DNA of 12,530 nucleotides from an uncultured Thalassolituus sp. Lineage in GTDB: Bacteria; Pseudomonadota; Gammaproteobacteria; Pseudomonadales; Oceanobacteraceae. A program made the position numbers and the translations under genes. This document shows, in pieces, positions 1-7,521 of the stretch. The first letter of the stretch is position 1. The number at the start of each line of letters is the position of its first letter. Location of the stretch: NCBI GenBank assembly GCA_913054055.1, contig CAJXIT010000065.1, positions 1-12,530 of the forward strand, in the 5' to 3' direction. The notes under the pieces were generated by a model, which did no database searches, was not told the origin of the DNA, and saw only the letters and a list, made by a program, of their open reading frames with translations.

Positions 1-1080
1 AGGTAAAATATATAAAAAAGTTTTGATGATGGATTGTACTGCTTGATCATCACTGAATAGTTCGCTAATAGGAGTTGAAAATAAAACCAGTAATAAATAT
101 ATACCTAACTGCCATGCAATGATAAACAACATGCTGGATTTCAGAGCGTGTTCAATTCGAAGAAATTGTTTTGCCCCAAAATTTTGGCCCACAAAGGGCG
201 GCAAGCTTGCCGTCAAAGCCAGTATAACAATTAAGGCCAAAGGCTCTAATCGACTGCCTACTCCATAAGCGGCCACGGCATGAGTACCGTAAGCTGCAAC
301 CCATACCACTATGATGCCATTGGCTAACGGACCGAACATATTGGTGAGTGCCGCAGGTATGCCAAGACGAGTTAGGTTTGCCCATGACGATAATAAATTT
401 TGCGGCCATTTAAAGCTGATTAAATCGATTTTATATAAGGCGTGAATAATGACCACAAATGCAAAAAGCCAGCTTATCAAGGTGGCAATGGCGGCACCTT
501 GAATACCCAGTTCAGGGAATGGACCTATCCCAAAAATTAATAGGGGATCTAAAATGCCATTGATAAGCGAACTGAATAACATGGTCATGCTTGGCAATTT
601 AGTATTGCCGGTGGCACGTATACTGGCATTCACCGTGATCATAACAATTAAGAATACACACCCTAAATACCAAATATCTAGGTAGTCTCTGATGATCGGA
701 ATTAAGCTTTCTTCTGCCCCCATATTCAAAAACACCCACTCTTGGGTATAAAAGCCAATAACAGAAATGACGACCCCAAGGAAAATGGATAAATAAAAAC
801 TGCTTGTGACTAAGTTTCGGGTTTGTTCTTTATTCTTTTGTCCGATGGATTTTGCGACCACTGCACCTGTGGCAATGCTCAAGCCGATAGCAAGGTTGGT
901 TACCATCATAGTGGCGGGAAAGGTAAAGCTGATGGCGGCCAATGGTTCGGTGCCAAGTAGGCTAACGAAATAAGTATCCACAAGATTGAATAAGAAAATT
1001 GACAAGACGCCTAACACCATGGGGGCGGTCAATTTATACAGCCAGTTTGATATTGACCCTTGGGTTAAGTCGTTTTCCAT
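1..1080 (-). CDS. MATE-family multidrug/sodium antiporter (C-terminus cut by window edge)
   Basis: The minus-strand frame is open from an ATG at 1080 to the left edge, 360 codons with no stop. MATE proteins usually have about 440-460 residues and 12 helices, so roughly the last 80-100 residues are missing. The translation starts MENDLTQGSISNWLYKLTAP and shows MATE-type signatures: a first helix with FNLVDTYFV followed by LGTEPLAAISFTFP, a VNASIRATGNTKLPS loop, GIQGAAIAT, and the second half with LGIPAALTNMFGP and GVGSRLEPLA. Family role: inner-membrane export of cationic drugs or metabolites driven by Na+ or H+; the substrate cannot be read from the sequence. The start has only a weak GAG ribosome site. 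A strong terminator and about 340 bases separate it from hemL on the same strand, so it is probably transcribed on its own. Confidence 0.88.
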   Translation of the reverse strand, partial: MENDLTQGSISNWLYKLTAPMVLGVLSIFLFNLVDTYFVSLLGTEPLAAISFTFPATMMVTNLAIGLSIATGAVVAKSIGQKNKEQTRNLVTSSFYLSIFLGVVISVIGFYTQEWVFLNMGAEESLIPIIRDYLDIWYLGCVFLIVMITVNASIRATGNTKLPSMTMLFSSLINGILDPLLIFGIGPFPELGIQGAAIATLISWLFAFVVIIHALYKIDLISFKWPQNLLSSWANLTRLGIPAALTNMFGPLANGIIVVWVAAYGTHAVAAYGVGSRLEPLALIVILALTASLPPFVGQNFGAKQFLRIEHALKSSMLFIIAWQLGIYLLLVLFSTPISELFSDDQAVQSIIKTFLYILP

Positions 1081-1424
1081 ATATTACTCAAATTTTCATT
1101 AGGGCAAGTGTAGTCGTGAAGCGGACTCAAAGTCTATTAATCCAGTGAAATGGACTGTTTTACTGAGAGCACCCCAGCACGCAGAGACTAATTAATCAGT
1201 ATTTCCTGAATCACGCTTCCTTTTAAAATGTTGTTACTGGGCTTTCTTCGCTTATCTTTAAGCAATGGGGTCAGCCTTTATAAATTGTCTTTGCAATGAA
1301 ATATAAAGGTAATGAAATTATGTTATCCCCAAATGCTGTGGATAACATTGGGGATTAACTAGGGACAGATGTTTAAGAATAAGATGAGTAGTCACCAGTA
1401 GTTAGTTTGTCCAATTTTTACCCA
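1081..1424. other. Intergenic region upstream of the MATE gene, with hairpins and a DnaA box but no gene
   Basis: No convincing reading frame is present on either strand. It holds a nested inverted repeat at 1275-1309 (CCTTTATA at 1275-1282 pairing with 1302-1309, and ATTG/CAAT inside it at 1284-1287 and 1294-1297), a 9-base inverted repeat at 1320-1348 that includes a DnaA box, and a weaker repeat at 1143-1165 (CAGTGAAA / TTTTACTG, one mismatch). The MATE promoter should be here on the minus strand, but I could not identify a convincing -35/-10 pair. Confidence 0.5.
1320..1348. promoter_or_regulatory. Inverted repeat with one consensus and one near-consensus DnaA box
   Basis: Bases 1320-1328 (ATGTTATCC) pair perfectly with 1340-1348, with an 11-base spacer. 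On the minus strand 1337-1345 reads TTATCCACA, an exact DnaA box; on the plus strand 1323-1331 reads TTATCCCCA, one base off. The two boxes face each other. DnaA titration or regulation of the MATE gene is inference only; a hairpin in RNA is an equally good reading. Confidence 0.4.
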
Positions 1425-1425
1425 T

Positions 1426-1456
1426 AAAAAAACGCCATGTATTTTCATACATGGCG
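1426..1456 (-). terminator. Rho-independent terminator of hemL (and its operon)
   Basis: On the minus strand a perfect 10-base stem (1447-1456 with 1433-1442) closes a four-base loop (GAAA in RNA, 1443-1446) and is followed by seven T residues (1426-1432). It lies 41 bases after the hemL stop codon. A second hairpin between them (1465-1472 with 1477-1484) lacks a T-run and may only protect the 3' end. Confidence 0.9.
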
Positions 1457-1497
1457 CCCTTGAACGCTCTTAAAAATAAGAGCGGTTATTAGCTAAT

Positions 1498-2784
1498 TTA
1501 TAGTTTGGCAAATACTGAATCTGCAGCTTTTAAAGTGAACTCAATATCTTCTTTTGACAAGGCTGAGCAAATGAAACCGGCTTCATATGAAGAAGGCGCC
1601 AAGTACACACCTTCATCTAACATGGCGCGGTAGAAGGTTTTAAAGCGTTCCTGGTCGCACTTTTGAACTTGTTCAAAGCGGCTGATGTTTTTCTCTTCAG
1701 AAAAGAAAAAACCAAACATGCTGCCCACTTGGTTGGTGGTAAATGGAATGTTATGTTTTTTCGCTAAGTCTTCTAATCCTTGGCAAAGCATTTGCGCTTT
1801 TTGTGTTAAGTCATCATAAAAGCCCGGTTGGCTAATGGCTTCTAACATGGCTTTACCAGCTGCCATGGCAATGGGGTTACCAGATAACGTACCAGCTTGA
1901 TACACAGGGCCAAGTGGTGCCAAATGTTCCATGATTTCACGCTTACCACCAAAGGCGCCCACAGGCATGCCACCGCCAATGACCTTACCAAGAGTCGTCA
2001 TATCAGGCTCAACGTTATAGACTTCTTGCGCGCCGCCTTTAGCCGCGCGGAAACCGCACATCACTTCATCAAAAATTAATACAATGCCGTATTGAGTACA
2101 AAGCTCCCGCAGGCCTTGTAAAAACCCAGGCTCAGGTGGAATGCAGTTCATGTTGCCAGCAATGGGTTCAACGATAACGCAAGCCACTTCATTGCCGATT
2201 TCTTCAAAGCAGGCTTTCACCCCTTCAATGTCGTTGTGAGTCAGTGTGATGGTTAAATCCGCAAGGGCAGCAGGCACACCAGGAGAACTAGGGGTGCCCA
2301 AAGTGAGCAAGCCAGAACCGGCTTTAACTAATAAAGAATCTGCGTGGCCATGGTAGCAACCTTCAAACTTCACCATTTTATCTCGGCCAGTAAAACCACG
2401 TGCAAGACGAATGGCGCTCATAGTTGCTTCGGTCCCGCTTGATACCATGCGTACCATATCCATGCTTGGATAAATTTCACAAACTTTATCGGCCATTTCA
2501 ATTTCGATTTCAGTGGGGGCACCAAAACTCAGACCATCCACTAATTGTTTTTGAACCGCTTCTATCACAGTGGGTGCACCATGGCCCAAAATTAGCGGTC
2601 CCCAAGAATTCACATAATCCACATAGCGATTACCGTCTTCATCAAACAGGTAGGCACCTTCACCTCGTTTGAAAAATACCGGTGTGCCGCCTACGCCTTT
2701 AAAAGCACGAACGGGAGAGTTTACACCGCCAGGAATGCGTTTTTGTGCTAATTCAAATAGGGACTCTGAACGTGTTTGTTTCAT
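1498..2784 (-). CDS. hemL: Glutamate-1-semialdehyde 2,1-aminomutase
   Basis: This PLP enzyme converts glutamate-1-semialdehyde to 5-aminolevulinate, the first committed tetrapyrrole precursor of the C5 pathway, in the cytosol. The 428 residues match the usual family length (about 426). Hallmarks: RIPGGVNSPVRAF near the N-terminus (16-28), VSSGTEATMSAIRLAR (114-129), EGCYHGHAD (141-149), LIFDEVMCGFR (236-246; the family more often has T where this has C) and TLGKVIGGGMPVGAFGG with the PLP-binding lysine at 267. The ATG start at 2784 fits the family N-terminus; the ribosome site is weak (GAG about ten bases upstream). It follows hemJ by 65 bases on the same strand, and a strong terminator follows it, so it is likely the last gene of a CLC-hemJ-hemL transcript. 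Confidence 0.97.
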   Translation of the reverse strand: MKQTRSESLFELAQKRIPGGVNSPVRAFKGVGGTPVFFKRGEGAYLFDEDGNRYVDYVNSWGPLILGHGAPTVIEAVQKQLVDGLSFGAPTEIEIEMADKVCEIYPSMDMVRMVSSGTEATMSAIRLARGFTGRDKMVKFEGCYHGHADSLLVKAGSGLLTLGTPSSPGVPAALADLTITLTHNDIEGVKACFEEIGNEVACVIVEPIAGNMNCIPPEPGFLQGLRELCTQYGIVLIFDEVMCGFRAAKGGAQEVYNVEPDMTTLGKVIGGGMPVGAFGGKREIMEHLAPLGPVYQAGTLSGNPIAMAAGKAMLEAISQPGFYDDLTQKAQMLCQGLEDLAKKHNIPFTTNQVGSMFGFFFSEEKNISRFEQVQKCDQERFKTFYRAMLDEGVYLAPSSYEAGFICSALSKEDIEFTLKAADSVFAKL

Positions 2785-2849
2785 AATAATGTCTCGATGA
2801 TCAACTTCGGGGCCTGATGGCAGGCAAATATCTGCTTAATTTCTTCTAA

Positions 2850-3272
2850 TTAAAACGGTCTGACGACTGCCAAAATAACGATGGCAACTAATAGAAAAAC
2901 TGGGATTTCGTTAAATACGCGGTAAAACTTATGGCTACGTGTGTTTTTATCTTCACGAAACTGCATCATGATTTTGCCACAGTAAAAGTGGTAAGCAATC
3001 AGCACGGCAATCAGTGTTAGCTTTGCATGAACCCAGCCCTGGCTTAAATAATAATCAAGGTTATAGCTCATTAACCAGCCACCTAAGATCACTACCGCTA
3101 TCATGCTTGGGGTCATGATGCCGCGATACAGTTTGCGCTCCATGATTTTAAAGCGATCGATACTGACTCTATCTTCGCTCATGGCATGGTAAACAAATAA
3201 CCTTGGCAAATAGAAAATGGCGGCAAACCAGCAAATCACTGCAATAATATGAAACGCTTTAACCCACAGCAT
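2850..3272 (-). CDS. hemJ: HemJ-type protoporphyrinogen IX oxidase (UPF0093 membrane protein)
   Basis: This 140-residue inner-membrane protein has the features of the HemJ/UPF0093 family, which oxidises protoporphyrinogen IX to protoporphyrin IX in bacteria without HemG or HemY. The first helix contains KAFHIIAVICWFA and is followed by the family hallmark FYLPRLFVYHA (20-30); His8 is the position proposed to bind haem. Later come KLYRGIMTPSM (47-57), a third helix with HAKLTLI (82-88), and the closing helix FNEIPVFLLVAIVI (120-133), giving about four membrane spans. The ATG at 3272 has an AAGG ribosome site about eight bases upstream. The CLC gene ends 28 bases upstream on the same strand and hemL follows, so two haem-synthesis steps are grouped. 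Confidence 0.92.
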   Translation of the reverse strand: MLWVKAFHIIAVICWFAAIFYLPRLFVYHAMSEDRVSIDRFKIMERKLYRGIMTPSMIAVVILGGWLMSYNLDYYLSQGWVHAKLTLIAVLIAYHFYCGKIMMQFREDKNTRSHKFYRVFNEIPVFLLVAIVILAVVRPF

Positions 3273-3300
3273 ATGAAACCTTAATGATGTTTTCGCTTAT

Positions 3301-5064
3301 TCAATTTGAATAGCGATAGAAATTATGAATTTTATCATGCTCGACAATACCGATAACAGAGGCAGAGCTGAATTCATTGCCATAGTGTACGGTTAAGCAA
3401 TCTTTTTGTGAGCTTTCCATTAAGTCTAGGGCTTCTTGTAAATTTGCTTGAATGCTTATCTGGCCACATTGTTCACGGAAGCCCGGAATAGCCATTAGGT
3501 TGATGACATCCTTTTCATCTTGCTGTTCTGTCCACTGTTTAGTTTGCTGTTCGTCCATTAATAAGCTCGCCACGTCTGAGGCAGAAATTCTAAACAACCC
3601 TTTTTTATCATCGGCAATGATCAGGTATTGAGGGTTGCCTACCAATGCAAGTTTGATGGCATCTGGTCCGGTGAATTTATTAAGGATTTTCACATCTTTA
3701 TCGGCAATGGATAACACGCTATTTTGTCTGAGCATGTGCTCCACTGGAGAGGTATCCAAACTGAGTCCACGCAGTTGCAGTAAACGAGGAAATAACGCTT
3801 TTTGTTTAAATACTTCGCTGGTGGTTAAATTTGCGATCACCACTACAAGCATGCCAGGTAATATAATATTTGGATTATTGGTTAATTCTAATAGCGTCAT
3901 GAGGCCTGTTAAAGGCGCTTGCAGGCAGGCTGACATCATGGCGGCCATGCCTAGCATGGCATAGTAACCGGTGGCACTGGCTTCATCGGGGGCAAAATAA
4001 TTACCAACCTCGCCAATGACTCCGCCTGCGCAGGCACCAATAAACAACATAGGGCCAATCGCACCACCTGGCTGGCCAAGACCTAAATTCAAACTAGTGA
4101 TTAATAGCTTTGCAATGGCAAATACAAACAGGGCTATCCATGGCAAACCGCCTAATAAAGCCAAGTTAACCGTGTCGTAACCGATGCCCATCATTTGAGG
4201 AATCAGTACGGCGATTAAACCATTTAACAGGCCAATGATTAAAAATCGTGCCCATAAACTTTTAGGTGCTTTTTGTGCCGTATTTACACACACCCAAATA
4301 AATAATGCAGCCAAAGCCCCCATGAATAACGCTTCGGCAATTAAAAAGGGGAATTCCAAAAGTGAATTCATCTCAAGCGCTGGTACGGTAAAAGCTGGCT
4401 CAGAACCATACACACTGCGAGTAATCATGGCCCCAATAACGGACGCTAAAATCACAGGAATTAAACTTTGTAGGCTGTAACCCACAATGATCACTTCCAT
4501 GGCAAAAACAACCGCAGCGATGGGGGTGTTAAATGACGCACTGATGGCGGCGGCCACCCCTGACGCCAGCAATAGCTGAGTATGGTTAGAAGACAGTTTG
4601 AAACGGCGACCCATAATGCTGCCGGTGGCGGCACCTAAATGCACGGCAGGGCCTTCTCGACCTGTGCTTTGGCCACTGATGGCGCAGATAATGCCACCAA
4701 AAAATTGTGCAAAAAAGTTACTTAAAGGCATATGCCCTTGATGGTTTTTTAAGCGCTCCAGCACATGGCTAATGCCAACAATGCGGGACTGCACACTCAG
4801 CTTATGAAATATCATGGCCAGCAGAATGGCGCCAGATAAAGGAAGGGAGAAGCGTAACCAAGCGCTTAGGGCTTCAAAGTTCTCTCCATTGCCTTCAGGT
4901 AAATAGGTTTCTAAGGGGCCTTCGATGGCCATACGGAAAATCAAGATGGTGCCACTGGTGAAAGCGCCGGCAAGGGCGCCAAATAAAGCTAAAAGAGGCA
5001 GGGCATTATTCTGAGCAAGGTTAACTCTAAGCTGTAATTTCATGCGTCTTATAAAAGATGCCAT
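3301..5064 (-). CDS. CLC-family chloride channel/transporter with C-terminal cytosolic (degenerate CBS-like) region
   Basis: An integral-membrane anion transporter of about 587 residues, longer than E. coli ClcA (473) because of a roughly 160-residue cytosolic tail that resembles a degenerate CBS pair. Numbering from the ATG at 5064: the gating motif GREGP is at 135-139 with Glu137, AVVFAMEVII near 184-193, GGAIGP at 333-338, and APLTGLMTLLELTNN in the late helix. The usual GSGIP chloride motif reads IVGIS (95-99), the position of the ClcA proton glutamate (E203) appears to be Val191, and the Tyr445 position appears to be Phe425. An in-frame GTG lies 15 bases upstream (5079), but the ATG has AGGG six bases before it and is the better start. 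It is probably the first gene of the operon with hemJ and hemL. The substrate ion is not certain. Confidence 0.9.
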   Translation of the reverse strand: MASFIRRMKLQLRVNLAQNNALPLLALFGALAGAFTSGTILIFRMAIEGPLETYLPEGNGENFEALSAWLRFSLPLSGAILLAMIFHKLSVQSRIVGISHVLERLKNHQGHMPLSNFFAQFFGGIICAISGQSTGREGPAVHLGAATGSIMGRRFKLSSNHTQLLLASGVAAAISASFNTPIAAVVFAMEVIIVGYSLQSLIPVILASVIGAMITRSVYGSEPAFTVPALEMNSLLEFPFLIAEALFMGALAALFIWVCVNTAQKAPKSLWARFLIIGLLNGLIAVLIPQMMGIGYDTVNLALLGGLPWIALFVFAIAKLLITSLNLGLGQPGGAIGPMLFIGACAGGVIGEVGNYFAPDEASATGYYAMLGMAAMMSACLQAPLTGLMTLLELTNNPNIILPGMLVVVIANLTTSEVFKQKALFPRLLQLRGLSLDTSPVEHMLRQNSVLSIADKDVKILNKFTGPDAIKLALVGNPQYLIIADDKKGLFRISASDVASLLMDEQQTKQWTEQQDEKDVINLMAIPGFREQCGQISIQANLQEALDLMESSQKDCLTVHYGNEFSSASVIGIVEHDKIHNFYRYSN

Positions 5065-5096
5065 TAAATTCCCTATCACTTTTTCATAAAGGCGCT

Positions 5097-5102
5097 ATTA
5101 TA
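5097..5102 (-). promoter_or_regulatory. Candidate -10 element for the CLC-hemJ-hemL operon
   Basis: The minus strand reads TATAAT here, 32 bases before the ATG at 5064. Transcription would start near 5090 and leave a short leader with the AGGG site. The -35 at 17-base spacing (CTATGT, 5120-5125) is poor, so the promoter may need an activator. This 76-base divergent gap must also hold the argC promoter, for which I found no clear elements. Confidence 0.4.
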
Positions 5103-5140
5103 TGGCCTTTTCTAGTTGTACATAGTTTAGAGGTGATACT

Positions 5141-6175
5141 GTGATCAAAGTTGGTCTTGTGGGCGGCACGGGTTATACCGGTGTTGAACTACTGCGTATT
5201 CTGGTTCAACACCCAGAGGTAGACTTAAAAGTCGTGACGTCTCGTGGTGAAGATGGAAAGCCAGTTTCTCAGATGTTTCCCAATCTGCGACCATTCACAG
5301 ATATCTGCTTTAGTGTACCGGATGTTCAAACCTTATGTGAATGCGATCTTGTATTTTTTGCTACACCTCATGGCGTTGCCATGGCGATGACCCCTGAATT
5401 GGTGGCAGCTGGTGTAAGAGTGATAGATTTGGGTGCAGACTTCCGTATTAAAGACACTGAAGAATGGTCCAAATGGTATGGCATGGAGCACACTTGCAAA
5501 GATATCGTGGCCCAAGCTGTGTATGGTTTGCCTGAAGTGAATCGTGAAGCCATTAAAACAGCAAAAGTATTGGCGAACCCGGGTTGCTACCCAACTGCAG
5601 CGCAATTGGGCTTATTACCCTTAATTGAGGCTGGTTTGGTTGATGAGCAAAATATAATAGCGGATTGTAAGTCAGGGGTATCTGGTGCTGGTCGTCAGGC
5701 TGCCATTGGCACCTTGTTATGTGAGGCCAGCGAAAGCTTCAGTGCTTACGGCGTTCACGGACACCGTCATTTACCAGAAATCAAACAGGGTTTGCAAAAT
5801 GCCAACTCGGGTAATGCAGTGGGCCTTACCTTTGTGCCACACTTAACCCCAATGATTCGTGGCATTCACGCAACGCTTTATGCAAAATTGAAAGATACGT
5901 CTGTGGATCTTCAAGCCTTGTATGAAAACAAATATGAGAATGAGCCATTTGTGGATGTTTTGCCAAAAGGCAGCCACCCCGCAACGCGTAATGTGAAAGG
6001 CAGTAATTATAATCAAATTGCCATTCATCGCCCGCAAGATGGTGACACAGTTGTGGTGTTATCAGTCATTGATAATCTAGTCAAAGGTGCGGCAGGCCAA
6101 GCAGTTCAAAATATGAACATCATGTTCGACCTGCCAGAAAACATGGGTATGACACAGCCAGCCATGTTGCCATAA
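5141..6175 (+). CDS. argC: N-acetyl-gamma-glutamyl-phosphate reductase
   Basis: Third step of arginine synthesis: NADPH-dependent reduction of N-acetyl-glutamyl-5-phosphate to the semialdehyde, in the cytosol. The 344 residues fit the long ArgC form. The Rossmann start MIKVGLVGGTGYTGVELLR binds NADP; FFATPHGVAM follows at 72-81; the active-site cysteine is Cys149 in ANPGCYPTAAQLGLLPL; the SGVSGAGRQA loop (178-187) and YGVHGHRHLPEI (203-214) carry substrate-binding and catalytic histidine positions. The start is GTG at 5141 with a strong AGAGGTGA ribosome site ending four bases before it. It is divergent from the CLC operon with only 76 bases between. No ARG-box-like palindrome was seen upstream, and no other arg gene is in the window. 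Confidence 0.97.
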   Translation: MIKVGLVGGTGYTGVELLRILVQHPEVDLKVVTSRGEDGKPVSQMFPNLRPFTDICFSVPDVQTLCECDLVFFATPHGVAMAMTPELVAAGVRVIDLGADFRIKDTEEWSKWYGMEHTCKDIVAQAVYGLPEVNREAIKTAKVLANPGCYPTAAQLGLLPLIEAGLVDEQNIIADCKSGVSGAGRQAAIGTLLCEASESFSAYGVHGHRHLPEIKQGLQNANSGNAVGLTFVPHLTPMIRGIHATLYAKLKDTSVDLQALYENKYENEPFVDVLPKGSHPATRNVKGSNYNQIAIHRPQDGDTVVVLSVIDNLVKGAAGQAVQNMNIMFDLPENMGMTQPAMLP

Positions 6176-6182
6176 AGGTTAA

Positions 6183-6225
6183 TTAGGTGAGAAACAAGGC
6201 AAGAAAAACCTGTTTTTTCACCTAA
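6183..6225 (+). terminator. Long imperfect hairpin after argC, possible terminator
   Basis: A 17-base arm (6183-6199, beginning TTAGGTGA) pairs with 6209-6225 (ending TCACCTAA) with one G-T and two mismatches around a nine-base loop. A run of six T lies inside the 3' arm rather than after the stem. It could terminate argC transcription or process the message; the T-run position is not classical, so the terminator call is tentative. Confidence 0.45.
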
Positions 6226-6282
6226 GCTATTAATAACAAATATAACAATCACTATAGAAAACAAGACTAAGGATTGATTGCA

Positions 6283-7047
6283 ATGGCCGTTGTAAAAGGC
6301 AGCAAACAAGACAAGCTTACGGTAGTCAGTTATGACCCGTGGAGCCGTTTTTGGAAGCGCGTATTAATACTGATATTGATTGGCATCTTTGGTGTGGCCA
6401 GTTTCATTTTAGGGCGCTACGAAGCGTTAGAAGCTCAAGAGCAAGCCATTGCTGAACGAGACCAACTGCTAGAAGATTTGCAAATGGCTCGCGATGAAAT
6501 TTCTGCCAATAGTCAGCGTGTCATCATGCTTGAAAAAGGCGGTGAAGTGGATCGTAAGTCCACCGAAGGTTTGCGTCAGAATATGGTGGATTTGAGAACT
6601 CAAATTGCCACCTTGCAAGAGGAAGTGGCTTTTTATAAAGGGATTATGGCCCCATCAAGTCGCAAGCAAGATTTACGTATTCAAAAATTTGATCTAGAAA
6701 AAACCCTAGAACAAAAACGTTTCAAGTTTAAATTGGTACTAACCCAAGTGGGTACCAATCAAAGATTCATCAGCGGCTTAGCTGGGGTAAACATTGTTGG
6801 CGTATTAAACGGCAAGCAAAAGGTTTATGGGTTAAGGGATCTATCTGAAGATATTCAGGATTACGGCATCAAATACAAATTCCGTTATTTCCAAGAAATT
6901 GTGGGGGAGCTGGTTTTGCCTGATGGCTATATTCCAGAATCCGTAGAAGTGGTATTACAGTCAAATGGTTCAAAGGCCAAGCGTATTGAGAACAGCTTCC
7001 CTTGGCCGGGTAAAGAGAAAAAGCAGGAGCAAACAAGTGCTAAATAG
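6283..7047 (+). CDS. Single-pass membrane coiled-coil protein, DUF6776-type
   Basis: A 254-residue protein of unknown function. Residues 1-26 are basic and cytosolic (ending WSRFWKR), 27-44 form one hydrophobic helix (VLILILIGIFGVASFILG), 46-118 are a long charged coiled coil, and about 145-250 form a compact C-terminal domain. LQEEVAFYKGIM (111-122) at the end of the coil is the pattern I associate with the DUF6776 family. The likely topology is N-in with the coil in the periplasm. The ATG at 6283 has AAGGA nine bases upstream; the in-frame TTG at 6274 has no room for a ribosome site and is unlikely. The bactofilin gene overlaps its end by 11 bases, so the two are probably co-translated. A role with the bactofilin in envelope organisation is inference. 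Confidence 0.8.
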   Translation: MAVVKGSKQDKLTVVSYDPWSRFWKRVLILILIGIFGVASFILGRYEALEAQEQAIAERDQLLEDLQMARDEISANSQRVIMLEKGGEVDRKSTEGLRQNMVDLRTQIATLQEEVAFYKGIMAPSSRKQDLRIQKFDLEKTLEQKRFKFKLVLTQVGTNQRFISGLAGVNIVGVLNGKQKVYGLRDLSEDIQDYGIKYKFRYFQEIVGELVLPDGYIPESVEVVLQSNGSKAKRIENSFPWPGKEKKQEQTSAK

Positions 7048-7465
7048 TAAGAATAAAAACCCAGGGCATTACGACACACTGATTTCAAGCAAATCTGAAA
7101 TTGTGGGTGATGTACATTTTAGCGGCGGTTTACACATTGATGGTAAAATCCGTGGCAACATCATTGCTGATGATCAATCCAGTGCTGTGGTGCGCATCAG
7201 TGAAACCGGCATTGTTGAAGGTGAGATTAAGGCCCCAAATATTATTATCAACGGTCAAGTAATCGGTAACGTACATTCTCATCAGCACATTGAGCTGGCG
7301 AAAAAAGCGGTTGTGAATGGGGATGTTTATTACACCATGATGGAAATGGTGATGGGCGCGCAGGTGAATGGTAGCTTGATTCATCAAACGGCTGAAAAGC
7401 CACGTAAGGGCCGCAAGCAAAAAGAACCTGTGGTGGACGTGGTTGCTGAAACTAAAGTTGACTAA
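7037..7465 (+). CDS. Bactofilin (polymer-forming cytoskeletal protein)
   Basis: Bactofilins form nucleotide-independent filaments that place cell-wall enzymes or other envelope machinery. The 142-residue product has a short flexible N-terminus, a central beta-helix domain (about 14-110) with regular glycine-rich turns such as SEIVGDVHFSGGLHIDGKIRG, IVEGEIKAPNIIINGQVIG and VVNGDVYYTM, and a basic C-terminal tail (AEKPRKGRKQKEP). I chose GTG at 7037 because AGGAG lies seven bases before it (7025-7029); an in-frame ATG at 6965 would add 24 residues read from inside the upstream gene and without bactofilin character. It overlaps the DUF6776-type gene by 11 bases. The partner is not shown by the sequence. 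Confidence 0.9.
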   Translation: MLNSKNKNPGHYDTLISSKSEIVGDVHFSGGLHIDGKIRGNIIADDQSSAVVRISETGIVEGEIKAPNIIINGQVIGNVHSHQHIELAKKAVVNGDVYYTMMEMVMGAQVNGSLIHQTAEKPRKGRKQKEPVVDVVAETKVD

Positions 7466-7487
7466 AATAGTCGGTTAATTAGATAAT
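7458..7487 (+). promoter_or_regulatory. Candidate sigma-70 promoter for erpA
   Basis: TTGACT (7458-7463) and GATAAT (7482-7487), each one base from consensus, are 18 bases apart. Transcription would start near 7494, about 28 bases before the erpA ATG. The -35 overlaps the end of the bactofilin gene. A GACTA/TAGTC inverted repeat (7460-7472) sits over the -35 and could be an operator; no specific regulator such as IscR is demonstrable by eye. Confidence 0.5.
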
Positions 7488-7521
7488 ACTGGCTTATTGA
7501 ATATCCTGAAGGTTTCGCTGT

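Noticed and set aside
152..409. An 85-codon minus-strand frame at the left edge
   Set aside because: It is a shifted frame within the MATE gene, whose own frame is open and carries clear family motifs.
1313..1363. A 16-codon frame beginning with ATG in the gap before the MATE gene
   Set aside because: Very short, its AAGG is too close to the ATG, and the bases are better explained by the DnaA-box inverted repeat.
2424..2672. An 82-codon frame antisense to hemL
   Set aside because: It lies entirely inside hemL, has no recognisable protein features, and hemL is certain from its motifs.
2812..2825. A small GCCTG/CAGGC hairpin between hemJ and hemL
   Set aside because: Five base pairs and no T-run on either strand; not enough to call an attenuator or terminator.
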